Counted from the first letter of the stretch, positions 1-11,188 are shown. The stretch: DNA of 64,000 nt from Apiospora phragmitis (GCA_038363925.1 JAQQWL010000009.1:1736001-1800000); one strand, 5' to 3'. The notes: generated by a model from the letters alone, not told the origin. Made by a program: numbers and translations.

Positions 1-464
1 GGGTGGCAATTCCAGGCGCAACAGCTCCGGGCAGTCGGTAATTGGCTCGATTGGCCAGTGGGCCCATCGTTTGGTCCCCTAGAGCCCTGGACTTCTGCCC
101 TTTACCCCTTCTAACAGCCACTACGGCCGAAGCTGAGCGAGGGCAGGGCGGGTAACTGCAGCCGGCCCTTCAAGCCCCAAGACAGCTAGCTGGCAACTGG
201 CTACCTAGGGTCAAACATGGAGAAATCGACAGCTATCAGGTTGTGTCCCATGGGATTCTAGCCTGCTAGCATTCTCTGCTGATGGCATTTTTGCCACCCG
301 AGGCCCAACGCCACGCCACTTTGCCCAATTTGCGGGACCCAGGGGACCAGCCATATAACATTGTCCACTCAGCGGCTCCCGATCCCCAAGAAGAGCGAGC
401 GTTCTCGAGATCGGACTCCATCCAACACACAACGACCAGCAAGACACTACCTACAGCCTGATTG
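1..464. other. Intergenic, upstream of the GATA-finger gene
   Basis: No coding region is supported here. The minus-strand open frames are short and have no recognisable protein features. The stretch probably holds the promoter and 5' leader of the gene that starts at 465. Confidence 0.5.
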
Positions 465-1187
465 ATGTGTACGTACCGCACAGCAATGGCCTCAGTACGC
501 CAACATCAGCTCCCAGGCACTCTCAAGGTCAACGACCTGCCTTCTTCCTCTCATCAGACATTTCTGCCCACGCCTAACAGTGCAGCTGCCATCAACCCGA
601 GCAGCTCAGTATTATCACCCATCACAGGCGACCCGATACTGCTTGAGAAAGTAGAGCGGAAGCTCGGGCATGGATATGCCTATTCGTCTTTCGAAAAGGT
701 AAACTTCGATAACCCCCCTTCCCCTGTTTAGGCACCGCCCCTCCCAAGCCTATTCACACTTGTCTAACATGATGCACAGGTCCATAAGGACACCCAACAG
801 CTCTTGGAGCTGATCCAACAGACGCGGGAGGGACGCAACGGTAGAAAATACCGCGCCGGTGAACTGCCGAGCGACCGGGACTTGGCAGCTCTGACCATTA
901 CCGCCCAGGGCCTCGCCAACAAGCTGCAGTCCATCCGCAACCACCGCTACAAGACGAGGAGGACGAGAAATCGCACTCACTCATCCGCGCAATGTTTCCA
1001 TTACGAGACTACTGGTGAACAGCTATCAGAGTCTACACCCTCCCTCCCAACCCACAGTCCGTGCGATGACTGCAACCGAACCAAGACCCCCGAGTGGCGA
1101 GCCGGTCCTACCGGCCCCGAAGCCCTGTGCAATGTCTGCGGGCTGCTCTACGCCAAGCGAATGCTGAGAATGCAACGTCCTAAATGA
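465..1187 (+). CDS. Small GATA-type zinc-finger protein
   Basis: Probable nuclear DNA-binding protein of 213 aa. The model has two exons, 465..698 and 780..1187, split by an 81-nt intron (GTAAAC donor, CACAG acceptor) in phase 0. The C-terminus carries one GATA finger, C173-x2-C176-x18-C195-x2-C198, with the typical TPEWRxGP core and the LCNVCGL second knuckle; a basic tail follows directly. X18 is the loop length common in fungal GATA factors. A basic stretch (KTRRTRNR) sits around residue 136 and the N-terminus is Ser/Pro-rich. ATG 465 is the first in frame; ATG 486 is an alternative start. Fungal GATA factors act in nitrogen, light, siderophore or mating control. Nothing in this short protein shows which, and I see no PAS domain or second finger. 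Confidence 0.85.
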
Positions 1188-2327
1188 GCGAAGGTAGCAA
1201 GAACGGGTCTTTTGCACGACAAACCAACGACAAACATATTAATACAGCACACGAGTCCCAGTGCCGTTTTGGATCGAGCTGGAAATGCACACGCCTTCAC
1301 ACCATCGTCAGTTACCGTTTCAACCGACATAAGCGGCAGCAGCCCCATACCTAACCACAGATCGAGTGGTAGAAAACGCGCCCTTGCTCGGTTGGTTACA
1401 CAGACGTACATGTGCCAGCACCCTACGAAAATGACATCTTTCGCGGACGCCATCGCTCTTTCCTTCGCCGTATCCATATCCTGATCGAAGGGTGCTGACT
1501 ACACAAGGAGCAATCAATTTCGCATGAAGATGAGACTAGGAATTTGAAGTGATTTGACTGGATGGTTACCTGCATGTACAAAAGGGCGGCCATTTCTGGA
1601 GATGCGATCCTCCACAGCCGTGGGGAGCAGCCAGGCAAATTGAAGGCTTTGGCTTTCGCCTAAACCAGCCTACTAGGGCTATGGACAGGCGGTGCATCCA
1701 GACTAAAGCTGGCGGAGGCCAGATATTGGCATGGTGTCAATTCCAGTAACATGCGGCAGTAAAGCCGTGCACTAACGCTGAAGGTATAAGGGGTTCGTAA
1801 ACATAACACGAGATAAACAAGTTCTTCAAATAAACTTGTCAGCGTATAAAATTAGTGAAATAAATGAAACAACTTTTTTATTTAATCTATTAGTAAACCA
1901 TCCTTTCTTTCTAATACCCTAAGCCGCACTACCCTGCGGGCTATAGACACTAACAGGGTCGGTGAGCCGGAAGTCGCGAATATATGGTAGTAACAGTATG
2001 TAATAACAAACCTGATGTCCGCTATATCGCCCCTTTCCCTTTCGTGGCTTATATAGTATCGTCTCACCTTCCTTCCGTATTGGGTTGGCTAGAGGGTGCA
2101 CAGGGCCGGTGCGGGGGGTGCGGCACAGCCAGGCCGAAAGGTACATGCGATTTTGATCCACAGGCTCTGGCTAATTGAGGTGCCGCATACCTCTCATAGA
2201 CTGAGGTAAACAGGTGATAAGGAGAAAGCTTCTTACTGCTGCGGCATCAGTGGCGTCAATCCCTATCCCTTCATGTGATTAACAGTCAGCGATCACGTTG
2301 CTGTCCAGTAAAGACGAAAAGGGACCA
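1188..2327. other. Intergenic, with an AT-rich patch and a short hairpin
   Basis: No gene is supported. Positions about 1790-1910 are markedly AT-rich compared with the surroundings and contain a small inverted repeat, ACAAGTT at 1817-1823 and AACTTGT at 1833-1839, with a 9-nt loop. This may be a polyadenylation/terminator region of the GATA gene or a decayed repeat. The rest presumably includes the promoter of the dehydrogenase gene. Confidence 0.4.
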
Positions 2328-3575
2328 ATGGCGCCACGAACCCGCTCATCCGCAGCCGTGGCCGGTACCACTATCCCCGCATCATCACCATCATCATCTC
2401 CACCATCGCCCCTCCTAGGCTCCGTCCTGGTCGTCGGCGGCTGCGGCTTCTTGGGGTACCACCTAGTGTCGCATCTCCTCCAAGACCCCGAGTGCGCCGG
2501 GCCCGTCTACGTACTGGACCGCCGCATAGACGACGGTCCCAACACCAACCGGCACGCCAGCGATGATAGTGGTGTCACCTACCTCGAGGGCTCCATCACC
2601 GACGCCGCGCTCGTGGCCGCGGTTCTGGCCCAGACGCGCCCCCGCGTCATCTTCCACGCTGCGTCGCCCGTGGCCACGCTCCCGCGCCTGCGCTGGCCCG
2701 AGTTCGAGGCCACCAACGTGACCGGGACCCGCATCCTGCTCGAGTCGGCCGCCGTCTCAGACACCGTGCGAGCCTTCGTCTACACGTCCAGCCCAGACGC
2801 GTACGCCGACCCGCCGCACCACAACGTCTCCGAGACGCACCCCCTGGCTGCCCCAGACCGACGCGGCGGCGGCGTCTCCGAATACGTGCGGACGAAAGCC
2901 GCGGGCCAGCGCCTCGTCCTCGCGGCCAACAATGATAGAAACGACGGGCTCCGCACCTGCGCTCTGCTGCCGGCCCACATGTACGGCGAGCGGTCCACGC
3001 AGGGGCTGCGCGAGATCCTGGACCTGTGTGTCGGCCGCGACGGATACCCCAAGTCGTCGCCGCTGGTGCAGCTCGGCGCCGGCGCGAACCTCATGAGCGT
3101 GGCGTCGGCGGCCAACGTGGCGCGAGCCCACATCCTCGCCGCCAAGGCCCTGCTCGACCCCGCACGTGCCCGGGGCGTCGTCGCGGGCGAGAGCTTCAAC
3201 GCTACCGATGGGCGGCCGGTGGCATTCTGGAACGAGCACGTGCGGGCTGTGTGGAGGGAAGCGCGCGGAATCGAAGAAAACTCCGCCATACTGAAGAACG
3301 TCATCGTGATGCCCGGGTGGGTGTACAGGACGATCGCGTGGGTGGTGCGGATGCTCTTCTGGCTGCTGACGCTGGGGACGGTGCTGCCGCCCACAGCGGT
3401 CTCGGAGCAAGGGTGTCTGTATTCGCTCGGGGAGCACACGTACAGCGTCGACAAGCTACGGGATCGGCTGGGCTTTGAGCCGGTACAGGACCACGACGGG
3501 GTGATGAGGCAGGCTGTGCGCTGGGAATTGAATCGTCGGCGGCAGCAAAAGGAGAAGGCTCGGAAAGTAGAATGA
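2328..3575 (+). CDS. 3-beta-hydroxysteroid dehydrogenase/isomerase-family SDR
   Basis: Intronless gene for a 415-aa extended short-chain dehydrogenase/reductase that should oxidise or reduce a sterol-like or other 3-hydroxy substrate with NAD(P). The nucleotide-binding motif GGCGFLG is at residues 37-43, after a Ser/Pro-rich N-terminal extension. TSS at about 153 and YVRTK (Y186, K190) supply the catalytic Ser, Tyr and Lys. Near the C-terminus a hydrophobic stretch (VRMLFWLLTLGTVLP) is a likely membrane anchor, as in sterol C4-decarboxylation dehydrogenases. The family resemblance is to Erg26-like proteins, but I cannot say it is Erg26 itself. ATG 2328 is the first ATG in frame. The high third-position GC creates long false frames on the opposite strand. 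It is convergent with the next gene. Confidence 0.85.
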   Translation: MAPRTRSSAAVAGTTIPASSPSSSPPSPLLGSVLVVGGCGFLGYHLVSHLLQDPECAGPVYVLDRRIDDGPNTNRHASDDSGVTYLEGSITDAALVAAVLAQTRPRVIFHAASPVATLPRLRWPEFEATNVTGTRILLESAAVSDTVRAFVYTSSPDAYADPPHHNVSETHPLAAPDRRGGGVSEYVRTKAAGQRLVLAANNDRNDGLRTCALLPAHMYGERSTQGLREILDLCVGRDGYPKSSPLVQLGAGANLMSVASAANVARAHILAAKALLDPARARGVVAGESFNATDGRPVAFWNEHVRAVWREARGIEENSAILKNVIVMPGWVYRTIAWVVRMLFWLLTLGTVLPPTAVSEQGCLYSLGEHTYSVDKLRDRLGFEPVQDHDGVMRQAVRWELNRRRQQKEKARKVE

Positions 3576-3733
3576 GAAGAAAAGAAAACTGCATTGTCAT
3601 ACATAGGTTGGCAGTGTACTATTGGAAGTCCGAGTGAGGAAATGTATTCAGTACTATTGCTTCATTCATTGTAAAATGTACTCGCTATGTAGTTCTTTCT
3701 TTTTTCCCCCTTTCTTCATTTTTTCACCTACTT

Positions 3734-4876
3734 TCATGGCGCCGGCAATGCCTTCCGAAGCGGCCGTATCCTCGACCGCATCTCAAAGTCCTCCTCGCGC
3801 TCCAGCTCGTCGATGGTGTGGTCCCGTCCCACGTGGTTGATCAGCTGCTCCACCGTCGGGCAGATGACGTCCTTGTCCCGGAAGCGGCTGCACAGCACGC
3901 ACGCAAACTCGCCGTCGGGCGTGTGGCACTTCACCACGAAGCGCTGTCCCACGTGGAACTCGCGCTCGTCCAGCACGACCTCGCCGCTGCTGCCCCGGCG
4001 CCCCTCACGCGGCCGGCCCCGGGCTCGCTTCTCGATCTCCCAGAAGTCGTCCGACTCGGCGTGCAGCCGCACCCCGCACACCGGGCAGCGGCAGTCGCCG
4101 CCGGACGCGAAGGTCCGCGCGAGCGGCTTGTGGCGCACGTACTGCAGGTCGAGGCTGTAGCGGCAGTAAAGGGGCTCCGGATCGGCCGCGAGGCTGGTCG
4201 AGGCGCATCTCGGCGGCGCGAACGACACCGCCGGCGGGGGCATCGGGACGGCCGGCGTCGGGGGCGCCTCGATGGCCAACGTCTGCCGCTGGCGTTGCTG
4301 GCGCAGCGCGTCGAGCGAGCCGTCGCGCGCCGCGTTAGACGCCGCGATGAGCTTGCTCATGTCGGCGTTGTCCAGCTGGCGCCCGTTGTAGAGAGCGTCC
4401 TGCAGCACGTTGATAACGGTCTGCTGCAGCGCGATGACCTGCGCCTGCAGCCGGTTCTCGGTAATGGTGTCGCCGATGGCGAAGCGGCGCCCGAGGCGCT
4501 CGTAGCCCTCGTTAAACTCGCGGCCGATGAGGGCGCCGGAGCGTTCGAGGGCGTAGGCTACTTCATCGTCCCGTCGTCGTCGTGGCGGGGAGTGGTGGCG
4601 GCTACCGCTGCAGCACCGTTGCTGTTGGTGCTGCTGATTTTGCTGCTGGTCTTGGTTTGGGTTGTTCCGTTGCTTCTCGGCATCTTCGACCTGCTTGCGC
4701 AGCTGCTTGATCTCCTTGTCCTGCTCCGTGTCGCGCTTCGTCTGCTGCCGCTTGTCCTTGACGCGGTCCCAGAGGCCCATGGAAGAGGTGAAAGTGCCAA
4801 TGAGGGTCGAGCAGAGAGTCGCGATGATGAAGGTTTTCTTGAGGTTCTTCTCCTCAATCATATTAGCGTAGTTCAT
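3734..4876 (-). CDS. Membrane-anchored, coiled-coil, zinc-finger hypothetical protein
   Basis: A 380-aa protein of unknown function. One hydrophobic segment lies near the N-terminus (about residues 15-34). A charged, Q/N-rich helical stretch follows that should form a coiled coil (about 35-80, ending in a QQNQQHQQQ tract). The C-terminal part has two cysteine motifs: CPVC at 264-267, and a C2H2-like finger C326-x2-C329-x18-H348-x4-H353. The combination suggests a small tail-in-membrane protein exposing a zinc module, but I recognise no named family. The start is the first ATG after an upstream stop and immediately precedes the hydrophobic segment. A 505-codon frame on the other strand is a shadow of this gene. 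Confidence 0.75.
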   Translation of the reverse strand: MNYANMIEEKNLKKTFIIATLCSTLIGTFTSSMGLWDRVKDKRQQTKRDTEQDKEIKQLRKQVEDAEKQRNNPNQDQQQNQQHQQQRCCSGSRHHSPPRRRRDDEVAYALERSGALIGREFNEGYERLGRRFAIGDTITENRLQAQVIALQQTVINVLQDALYNGRQLDNADMSKLIAASNAARDGSLDALRQQRQRQTLAIEAPPTPAVPMPPPAVSFAPPRCASTSLAADPEPLYCRYSLDLQYVRHKPLARTFASGGDCRCPVCGVRLHAESDDFWEIEKRARGRPREGRRGSSGEVVLDEREFHVGQRFVVKCHTPDGEFACVLCSRFRDKDVICPTVEQLINHVGRDHTIDELEREEDFEMRSRIRPLRKALPAP

Positions 4877-6336
4877 CTTGGCGAGTTGATTCGCAGGGAC
4901 CCGGTCGACGGGTCGTCCCTTGTGGCGGTGGCACTAAAACTTGTCGGTTCGAAGGTTATTTGGGATGAACTACTCGGGATGAAAATGGCTCGAGAGTCAA
5001 GCCAGTCCGCCCGTAACAAAAAGAATTTGGCTCGTCGTACGAAGAGAAGAGTAAGAGGTCAGCCAGGTTTCGGAATCACCGGGGTGCATGCGCAATTATT
5101 CCTCTTCGAAACCTGTTCAGAACGGCCTTCGTGCAGATCATCATTGGTCCGTTCGGGTTTCACTGTCTGGCTGCAGCATGACAGGAAGTTAGAGAGAGAG
5201 CCGAATGGCGAAAAGTCGACGATAATATCTGCCCCTACTAAGGTGTGTGACCGTGGATGCCCGACAAGCCCGCACATCACACCACCTGCCCTACCGCACC
5301 TTGTTGCTCGTCGCTACGACGAAGTTAAAGCGTGACGTCAGTCACGCTAATCGGTGAGAAGCTAAAATGCCGCGCCAGAGAGCTTCTGGGCTGGCGGCGG
5401 GGGCAATCGGCCATCCTCGACGTCCTCACCGGTCAACAGCTGAATGCTCAATGGAATCCCCCATTCAGCTCTGCGCCGAATTGCTGACTCTCCGAGTTGG
5501 AACTTGGGGAACGAACCTGACATGCGAGGCTCAGACTGGAAGAAGAGTCTCAGCTTGGTCTGGAAGGCGTTGGCTGCGCCAAAAGCTTGTTCCGTCGGTT
5601 TTCTGTTTCGAAAAAAGGAACGCGGTCTGGGCTCTGACTGTGCCTGATGCCAAGGCCCCATCTCCCCAATCCCTGCATTCTCTGCGTGCGCGAGAACTCA
5701 ACTCCGGGGTCATCTTTTGCAGGTGTCGTTATCATGACCGCTCATTCATCGTGGAGAGAACCATCTTTCTCCAGCGTGATGATATGCACGAACATGCATG
5801 CAGCAGGTCGTATTTCCCCGCAGTCATTGCATTTTCTTGTACGTAATAGGATTTTGATACACCAACATCGGCCAAGGCTCGCGCACACCACTGCGTGCGG
5901 ACAGCTGATGATGCCACCATCAGGGGTATCTGCTTGAGAAGCAACAAGCGGGGGCGGCTTGACAGACGGATGGCCTTCGCATTCAACACATGTCGGATGT
6001 TAGATTCGGAGTCAAAGCGATCTTTTTCTTTTGGTGGCTTTGGTTACTGTGCCCAAACCCCGACTATGAAACCCAATGGTTGGCGCATGCGTTCCCAAGG
6101 CCAGGAGGGCCTGCTTGTGTAGCATTGGGCAGCGATGCAATCAGCAGAGGACATCCGACGTTCAACTTACGAATGTTTCGGGAACGACCAAGGCACATGT
6201 AGGTACACCATTTAAGCCAGGGCATTGCATGCGACCTACCCGAGGTCTAATTGCCCCTTTCCCGACAAACAAAAAACTGTCAATAAGTTCAAGAAGCAAT
6301 ATATAGGAAAAGCCAATGGGTAAAGGAATTGATAGA
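4877..6336. other. Intergenic, no gene seen
   Basis: About 1.46 kb without a supportable gene. The open frames on both strands overlap one another, are short and have no protein-like composition. Confidence 0.45.
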
Positions 6337-6408
6337 TAGCATCTCTTGGTTTCGATCCAAGGACCTCCGGGTTATGAGCCCGGCGCGCTTCCCCTGCGCC
6401 AAGATGCT
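6337..6408 (-). tRNA. Initiator tRNA-Met (CAU)
   Basis: The minus strand folds into a complete 72-nt tRNA with no intron. The acceptor stem pairs AGCATCT (6402-6408) with AGATGCT (6338-6344), and an A discriminator follows at 6337. The anticodon stem CCGGG/CCCGG encloses the loop CTCATAA with anticodon CAT. Two features mark it as the eukaryotic initiator rather than the elongator: the A1:U72 first pair and a T-loop reading ATCGAAA in place of TTCGA. A T-run serving as an RNA polymerase III terminator lies about 25 nt downstream. It sits alone, between the zinc-finger gene and the rvt gene. Confidence 0.93.
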
Positions 6409-6845
6409 TTTTCTCAGTGCATGACAACTTCGGCATCACACATCCAGACGTCGGCGACCATAGCACTAGACTAAGTTGTAGTTCTTAACGAATGGTTCAT
6501 GAAAAATAAGATGGGTTATCGTTCTTCATATCGTTAATGTGCTGCTTATGGACGACGTTCTTGGCGAGAAGGGGCCGATCTTCTGGGAACCTCCCCGCAA
6601 CGCCTTTCTCGCAATCAGCCCCGTTCAAACGTGAAGAATCTCATGATAATCTCCTACTCGAATGCCTCGTGGTTGATGTCCATACTGGGTAACCATGGCA
6701 ATGGTTCGCCACACCAAGTTGAATTTTCCCACCACCAACGAGAATGAAAAGAGTCGTGGCCAACAACCGAGAACGATGACATCGCCCGACGCCTAACTAA
6801 CGAATAATCGCATCCTGCAAGAACCAGTCATACTGGATACCTCAC
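6409..6845. other. Intergenic between the tRNA and rvt
   Basis: 437 bases with no supported gene. It contains the 5' flank of the tRNA and the 3' flank of rvt, which are both transcribed leftward. Confidence 0.5.
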
Positions 6846-9800
6846 TCAATCCTGCCAGCTGAGCCGCTTCTCTCTAAATAGACTGACCATACCCATTGGC
6901 AAAAGACCCGGATCCACAAACCGCAGCCCGCCAAACCTAGCCACGACCTCCGGGCCGTAGAGCGCCACGACCCGGCGCCAGTACGGGTCCATGCGGTGCC
7001 AGTCACTCTTGATGCCGCCGCGCAGGCTGGCATTGAAATTGCTGCCACTAGCACCGAGTGCTGCGAGACCGCAGGCCACCACTCCGACCTCGTCCATCTC
7101 AATACCGCCACCGTGGTAGGGCCTCTCCAGCAGCTCGCGGTAGACATCTACCAGCTCCATGTCGTAGTGGTACCACAGCCCCTCGCGCCACCGGCCGTAT
7201 TCTTCGAAGCTGAAGAACGTGTCGGCCTCGCCGGGTCCCTGAGGTGCCCACCTGGAGTCGTCTGCGTGGTGCCACTTCTCGAAGAGCTCCTTCGCCGCGC
7301 GGTACGCCTCCATCTCGGCTTTCTTGAACTCGTCCAAGAGCGAGGACGGGTCGGCCAGGATCGAATCGCGCACTTGAAGTATCGAGACGAACGGCGACTG
7401 CAGCTCCAGCCCGCCCAGCTCGACGGGGAAGAACATAAAGGCATCCGGGATCTCCTCGGCTTTGTACCGTTGATGAAGGATCATCTTCAGGTACTCAACC
7501 ACGCTACTGGCTTCAACTTCGGCAGAGCCATCGTTGTTTCCCAAGCCTACGCCGACTCGGAACACTTCGCGTTGGATGCGGGAATGGGTTTCGAGCATGG
7601 CGTCCACATGAGAACGGCCGAAACAGTTGGCAGCCTCACCAAAGTTGGAAGTGAAGAAATTATTCGCGAAGCTGTTCCATGTTTGGACAAAGGAAAACAC
7701 GCTCTTCTGCTTGCTCTGCAACTGTCGCCGGAGTTCGACGATGTGGAAGTCGACCAGTGTCTGATTAATATCGAAGCGTCCAGTCTGAGGCGACAGTGTT
7801 AAGAATCCCCATTGTACATCCCCTTTTGGTAAAGAGCTTTGGATGGCCGGGGTAACATCTGGGTCACCCGAAATACGGATGCAGCCGGTCTTGGCCATAT
7901 TCAGCTGGGTGTCCGTTACGGCCGCGAATTTCTGCGTAGTTGCCCACGCCTTCGCAGCAGCATCGTGGGAGGCGCTCCAGAACCAAACATCGTCGTACAG
8001 GCGGTACAGAAGACCTCCACCAGTCGCCTGGTTCATGGCGAAGTCCAAACAAAAGAAGACAACTTCACCGAACACGTCGCTCAAGGTGTGCGAGGTCGGT
8101 GTTCCGCGACAGCGAGTTCGAACCGCCGTATTCGTAGGATCGTCAGTGAATCGCAACGGTACCTCAAGGAACTTGGCGAAGAACTTCAGCCAAGTATCGG
8201 AGACACCGAAGAAGGAGAGGATGGTATGGATCGTGGTGTGGGGGAGTAGACTGTCCCAGCGGTCGAACGAGGAATGAAGTGCAGTGAAATCATTGTGGAT
8301 TCTGGAGCAGATGGTGGCCTCAGCAGACAATATATGAAGTAGTCTCTGCTTAGCCTGCATTGGATTCTTTTTCTCGTAATCTGGTTCCCTGTCCGACTCA
8401 GTCTCGGAATGCTCAAGTATGGGGCGTGGGCGTATATTAGAAGGGGCTGAGCATCTCGCCGCTTTGGATGCAAGCCTCTTACGCTTGATACCTACGGAGG
8501 CCGGCGCCGCTGATCTACTAAATATGCGTCATTGGTTAGCAGACATGCTTGAAGGGTTCCTCTAGATAATCGTCGATTCCTCATTTTTAGGGGTAAAAAT
8601 AAGTGCGTTACTTACTTTTGTCCCACGCTGTATTCTGCTTCTTCTTGTCCGTCTACAAACTCCACTTGTTGGGACTCCTTGTCGAGCAACCGAGCCATGA
8701 AATAGTCCTTGCGATGCATGCTGCGGCGGACGTGTTGCACACTATCGTTTTGCCACGCTGAAACGCTGTCGTCTAGATAGTACTCCCGCCTCAGTTTATC
8801 GAGCTCGGGTATTGGTTGACGAACATCTGACCAGGGACCACCCAGCCTGCGGAATTCCTTGAAGGCTTGCTTGAAGAAGACGGACCATTTCACGCCAATG
8901 TATTGGAGAAAGATGGACTGTAGAAGTTCCTCATCCATGTGGATGTTGTAAACGCCACTGATCTTCCGGCGTTGCTCAAGTGGCACGTTGTCGCCCCATG
9001 ACCAAGTGTCAAGGGCCGAAACTCTCATGTTGAGGACATCGGCGATCTCTCCCAGTATAATGTCGTTCTTGGCAAAGTCTCGAAGGGCCTCGCGCTTTCC
9101 ATTCGACAGACCTTCCGATGCCAGCAGGCCATCAATGACCCATTTTAGGGTGTAGGAATTGAATTGGTTGGGTACAGCAAGCTTATACTCAAAGTCATGG
9201 ATGCTGTCGGCCAACTTATCCCGGGCTTTTGCTTTCTTTGAGCTATCGGTGGGTTCGTCAATAAAGAGCTCCTTGAGAAAGCGGTCAAGAGCGACCTTGT
9301 CAACGTGGGCGGGCACGAAAACATCTTCTTCCCATTGCTGTTTAGCCTCGAGCTTCTTCACACTCTCAATGGTCTCGAAAGGCTCTGTCATTTCTTCGTC
9401 GTCCCCTGTACGGCTGGGGTCAGAAGGCGACTCTGGTGAGCCATTCTGTCACTAACTGCGCGTAAAGAGAGGCGCAGGCGTATTTTAGAGGCATAGTGTC
9501 TAGGTGGCCGAGAAGAGAACTCTCCCACTTGTGCAACGTCTTGATGGAGATGGACGGGTCATATCGGGCCTGTGCAATGAAGGAATTTAAGTTCTTCAGC
9601 TCGACCTCGAGGCTGTTGTGCTTTGAGACGTCATCGGCAACGTGTCCCAAGTTGTCTAGCTTGATGGCATAGCATGACTTGACACCATCGCTTAGGGTGA
9701 CCAGTCGCTTGATCTTGTCATGGTCTTCCAGCGAAGAGAGAATGGTTGATTTCTTCTCTTCAAAAGCGGCCCGGCGTTTCGACAGTTCCTGCAACTTGGT

Positions 9801-9854
9801 CTCGGTAATTTCTCTCAGCGTTCCAGAGAAAACACTCCCACTGGTTGAGGCCAT
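6846..9854 (-). CDS. rvt: RVT: cellular reverse-transcriptase-related protein
   Basis: Predicted 955-aa protein of the rvt family, single-copy cellular genes related to reverse transcriptases and known from fungi including Neurospora. Three exons fit in frame: 9457..9854, 8616..9413 and 6846..8517. The second intron (8518..8615) has a GTAAGT donor and CTAAC branch point. The first (9414..9456, 43 nt) is less certain. The N-terminal third carries the conserved region with WSWG, EQRRKISGVYN and HMDEELLQSIFLQY. The RT core is in exon 3: an Asp-rich motif-A region near residues 475-487, RGTPTSHT as motif B, and LYDDVWFW as motif C with catalytic D574 and D575. No endonuclease, integrase, RNase H, LTR or target-site duplication is visible, so this is a stable host gene and not a retroelement. 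The frame is open and intact throughout. Confidence 0.9.
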
Positions 9855-11010
9855 AACAAGCAGTGTAGGCTGGTGGGATGTCACCGCTCGTTGGACGCAA
9901 CCTCTGCAGCCACGAGATTGATGATTGAAAGATGGAACCGGGCAAAAAAACAGTTGTAGTACCTGATATCAGGCAAGTGGGAAGTTTAGTGGAATTGGTG
10001 TAGTTAGGTAAGTACTTAAGGTAGGTAGGATTCCAACCCAGCGGTGTCAAGAGTGCACCAAGTCCCTATTCAACAAGCGGACTAGGCACATTTATTATGT
10101 ACATACTGCCTGCCTGCCTGCAGTAGGCAGTCTATGTATCTAAGCTGGTGCCTAAAATCGTGGTTCACCCCTTCAGCACCTGCAGTAATAGGAGTAAAGC
10201 CTAGCTAAAGTAGGTAGGTACTCAAGCAAAAGCAGCATGAGGTCATGGGATTACTAATATTCTGCCAAGCAGCATTTCCTGCTACTTGGCAGCCCTTCCC
10301 CGGCCAGTAGCAGTCTGGCCCTGCTTCCTGCCCTCCTCCTATCAGTAGCCCCGGTTCTGTCATCTAGTGTGGGCAAGTATTGGATCGGGATGCTTTCTAC
10401 CGGGCTGAGGACATGATCTCACCGCACTAAAAGCGAGAAACATGACACGGGCACTGAAGCTCGGGGAACAAAGAGAAATAGCAATTTTATCGAATACGAT
10501 GCATGATCCTTACAAGTATCCAGAGAGCATGTTAAACGTATAACAGTTAAGGAGCCTCGAATTGAACTTGTTTATAAGACAGCTATTAGCTGCAGGGGTT
10601 CATAGTTGTCAGCAGGTAGAGTAGCCGTTTGCACCGAAAACGGAGAAGCACGGACGGACGCATACAGGGCCTATTTCTATAGTAGAATGTCCAGCAGATC
10701 CAATATATCCTCCAATCCTTAGCATTAATCATAACGATCCAAGTGACGGTTCTGATCTCTTTCTGAATGCTCACAATAGTTTAATACGACACATTCCTAT
10801 AAAAAGGACGTTATCCCAGGACAGCCGAGGAATGGAGTGAGTGAAGAAAACGTGCATCGTATGAGCCTGTCGTCCTATATGTCTTTGCTAGAAATGTGTC
10901 TTCTCGAGCGCTTTATCCTTATTGTGATCATATTAACTTGTCGTGTCCTTAATGCGCCTTTACTATGTCCCGTGTATTTGCTCGCCGTTATCCTTGTAGT
11001 CACTCACATG

Positions 11011-11049
11011 TATTCACTGGCCGTGTTCCTTATATTCAATGGCCGTGTT
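11011..11049. repeat. Imperfect direct repeat, 22-bp period
   Basis: TATTCACTGGCCGTGTT at 11011-11027 recurs with one mismatch at 11033-11049. Weaker copies of the CGTGTCCTTA-like part lie just upstream, so this may be the end of a longer degenerate array. Confidence 0.6.
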
Positions 11050-11073
11050 TAACTATTTAATTCACTGCACCCT

Positions 11074-11188
11074 CCATTCACGCCGGAACGCCGGAACGCT
11101 GGAACGCCCCACCTCATTTACGCCGGAACGCCGGAACACCCCACCTTATTTACACCTCATTTACACCGGAACCGCCGGAACGCCGGAG
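11074..11188. repeat. GC-rich minisatellite of CGCCGGAACG units
   Basis: The 10-mer CGCCGGAACG and close variants occur repeatedly, embedded in about three imperfect copies of a larger unit of roughly 32-40 bp that also contains CCCCACCT and CATTTAC. The array ends about 160 bp upstream of the zinc-finger gene start. Confidence 0.8.

Noticed and set aside
2757..3604. 226- and 274-codon minus-strand frames
   Set aside because: Both are antisense to the dehydrogenase gene, overlap each other and have Arg/His/Pro-rich shadow composition.
3818..5335. 505-codon plus-strand frame
   Set aside because: It is antisense to the zinc-finger gene at 3734..4876. Its sequence is a Leu/Val/Ala/His-rich shadow with no motif, and it runs into intergenic sequence; long antisense frames are expected in GC-rich coding DNA.
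6996..7802. 268-codon plus-strand frame
   Set aside because: Antisense to the RT domain of rvt, which is a far better-supported coding strand.
6846..9854. rvt as a LINE or LTR retrotransposon
   Set aside because: No endonuclease, integrase, protease, gag, terminal repeats or poly-A tail are visible. It has spliceosomal introns and an intact frame.
11074..11188. CRISPR array
   Set aside because: The repeats are adjacent and imperfect, with no unique spacers, and the genome is eukaryotic.
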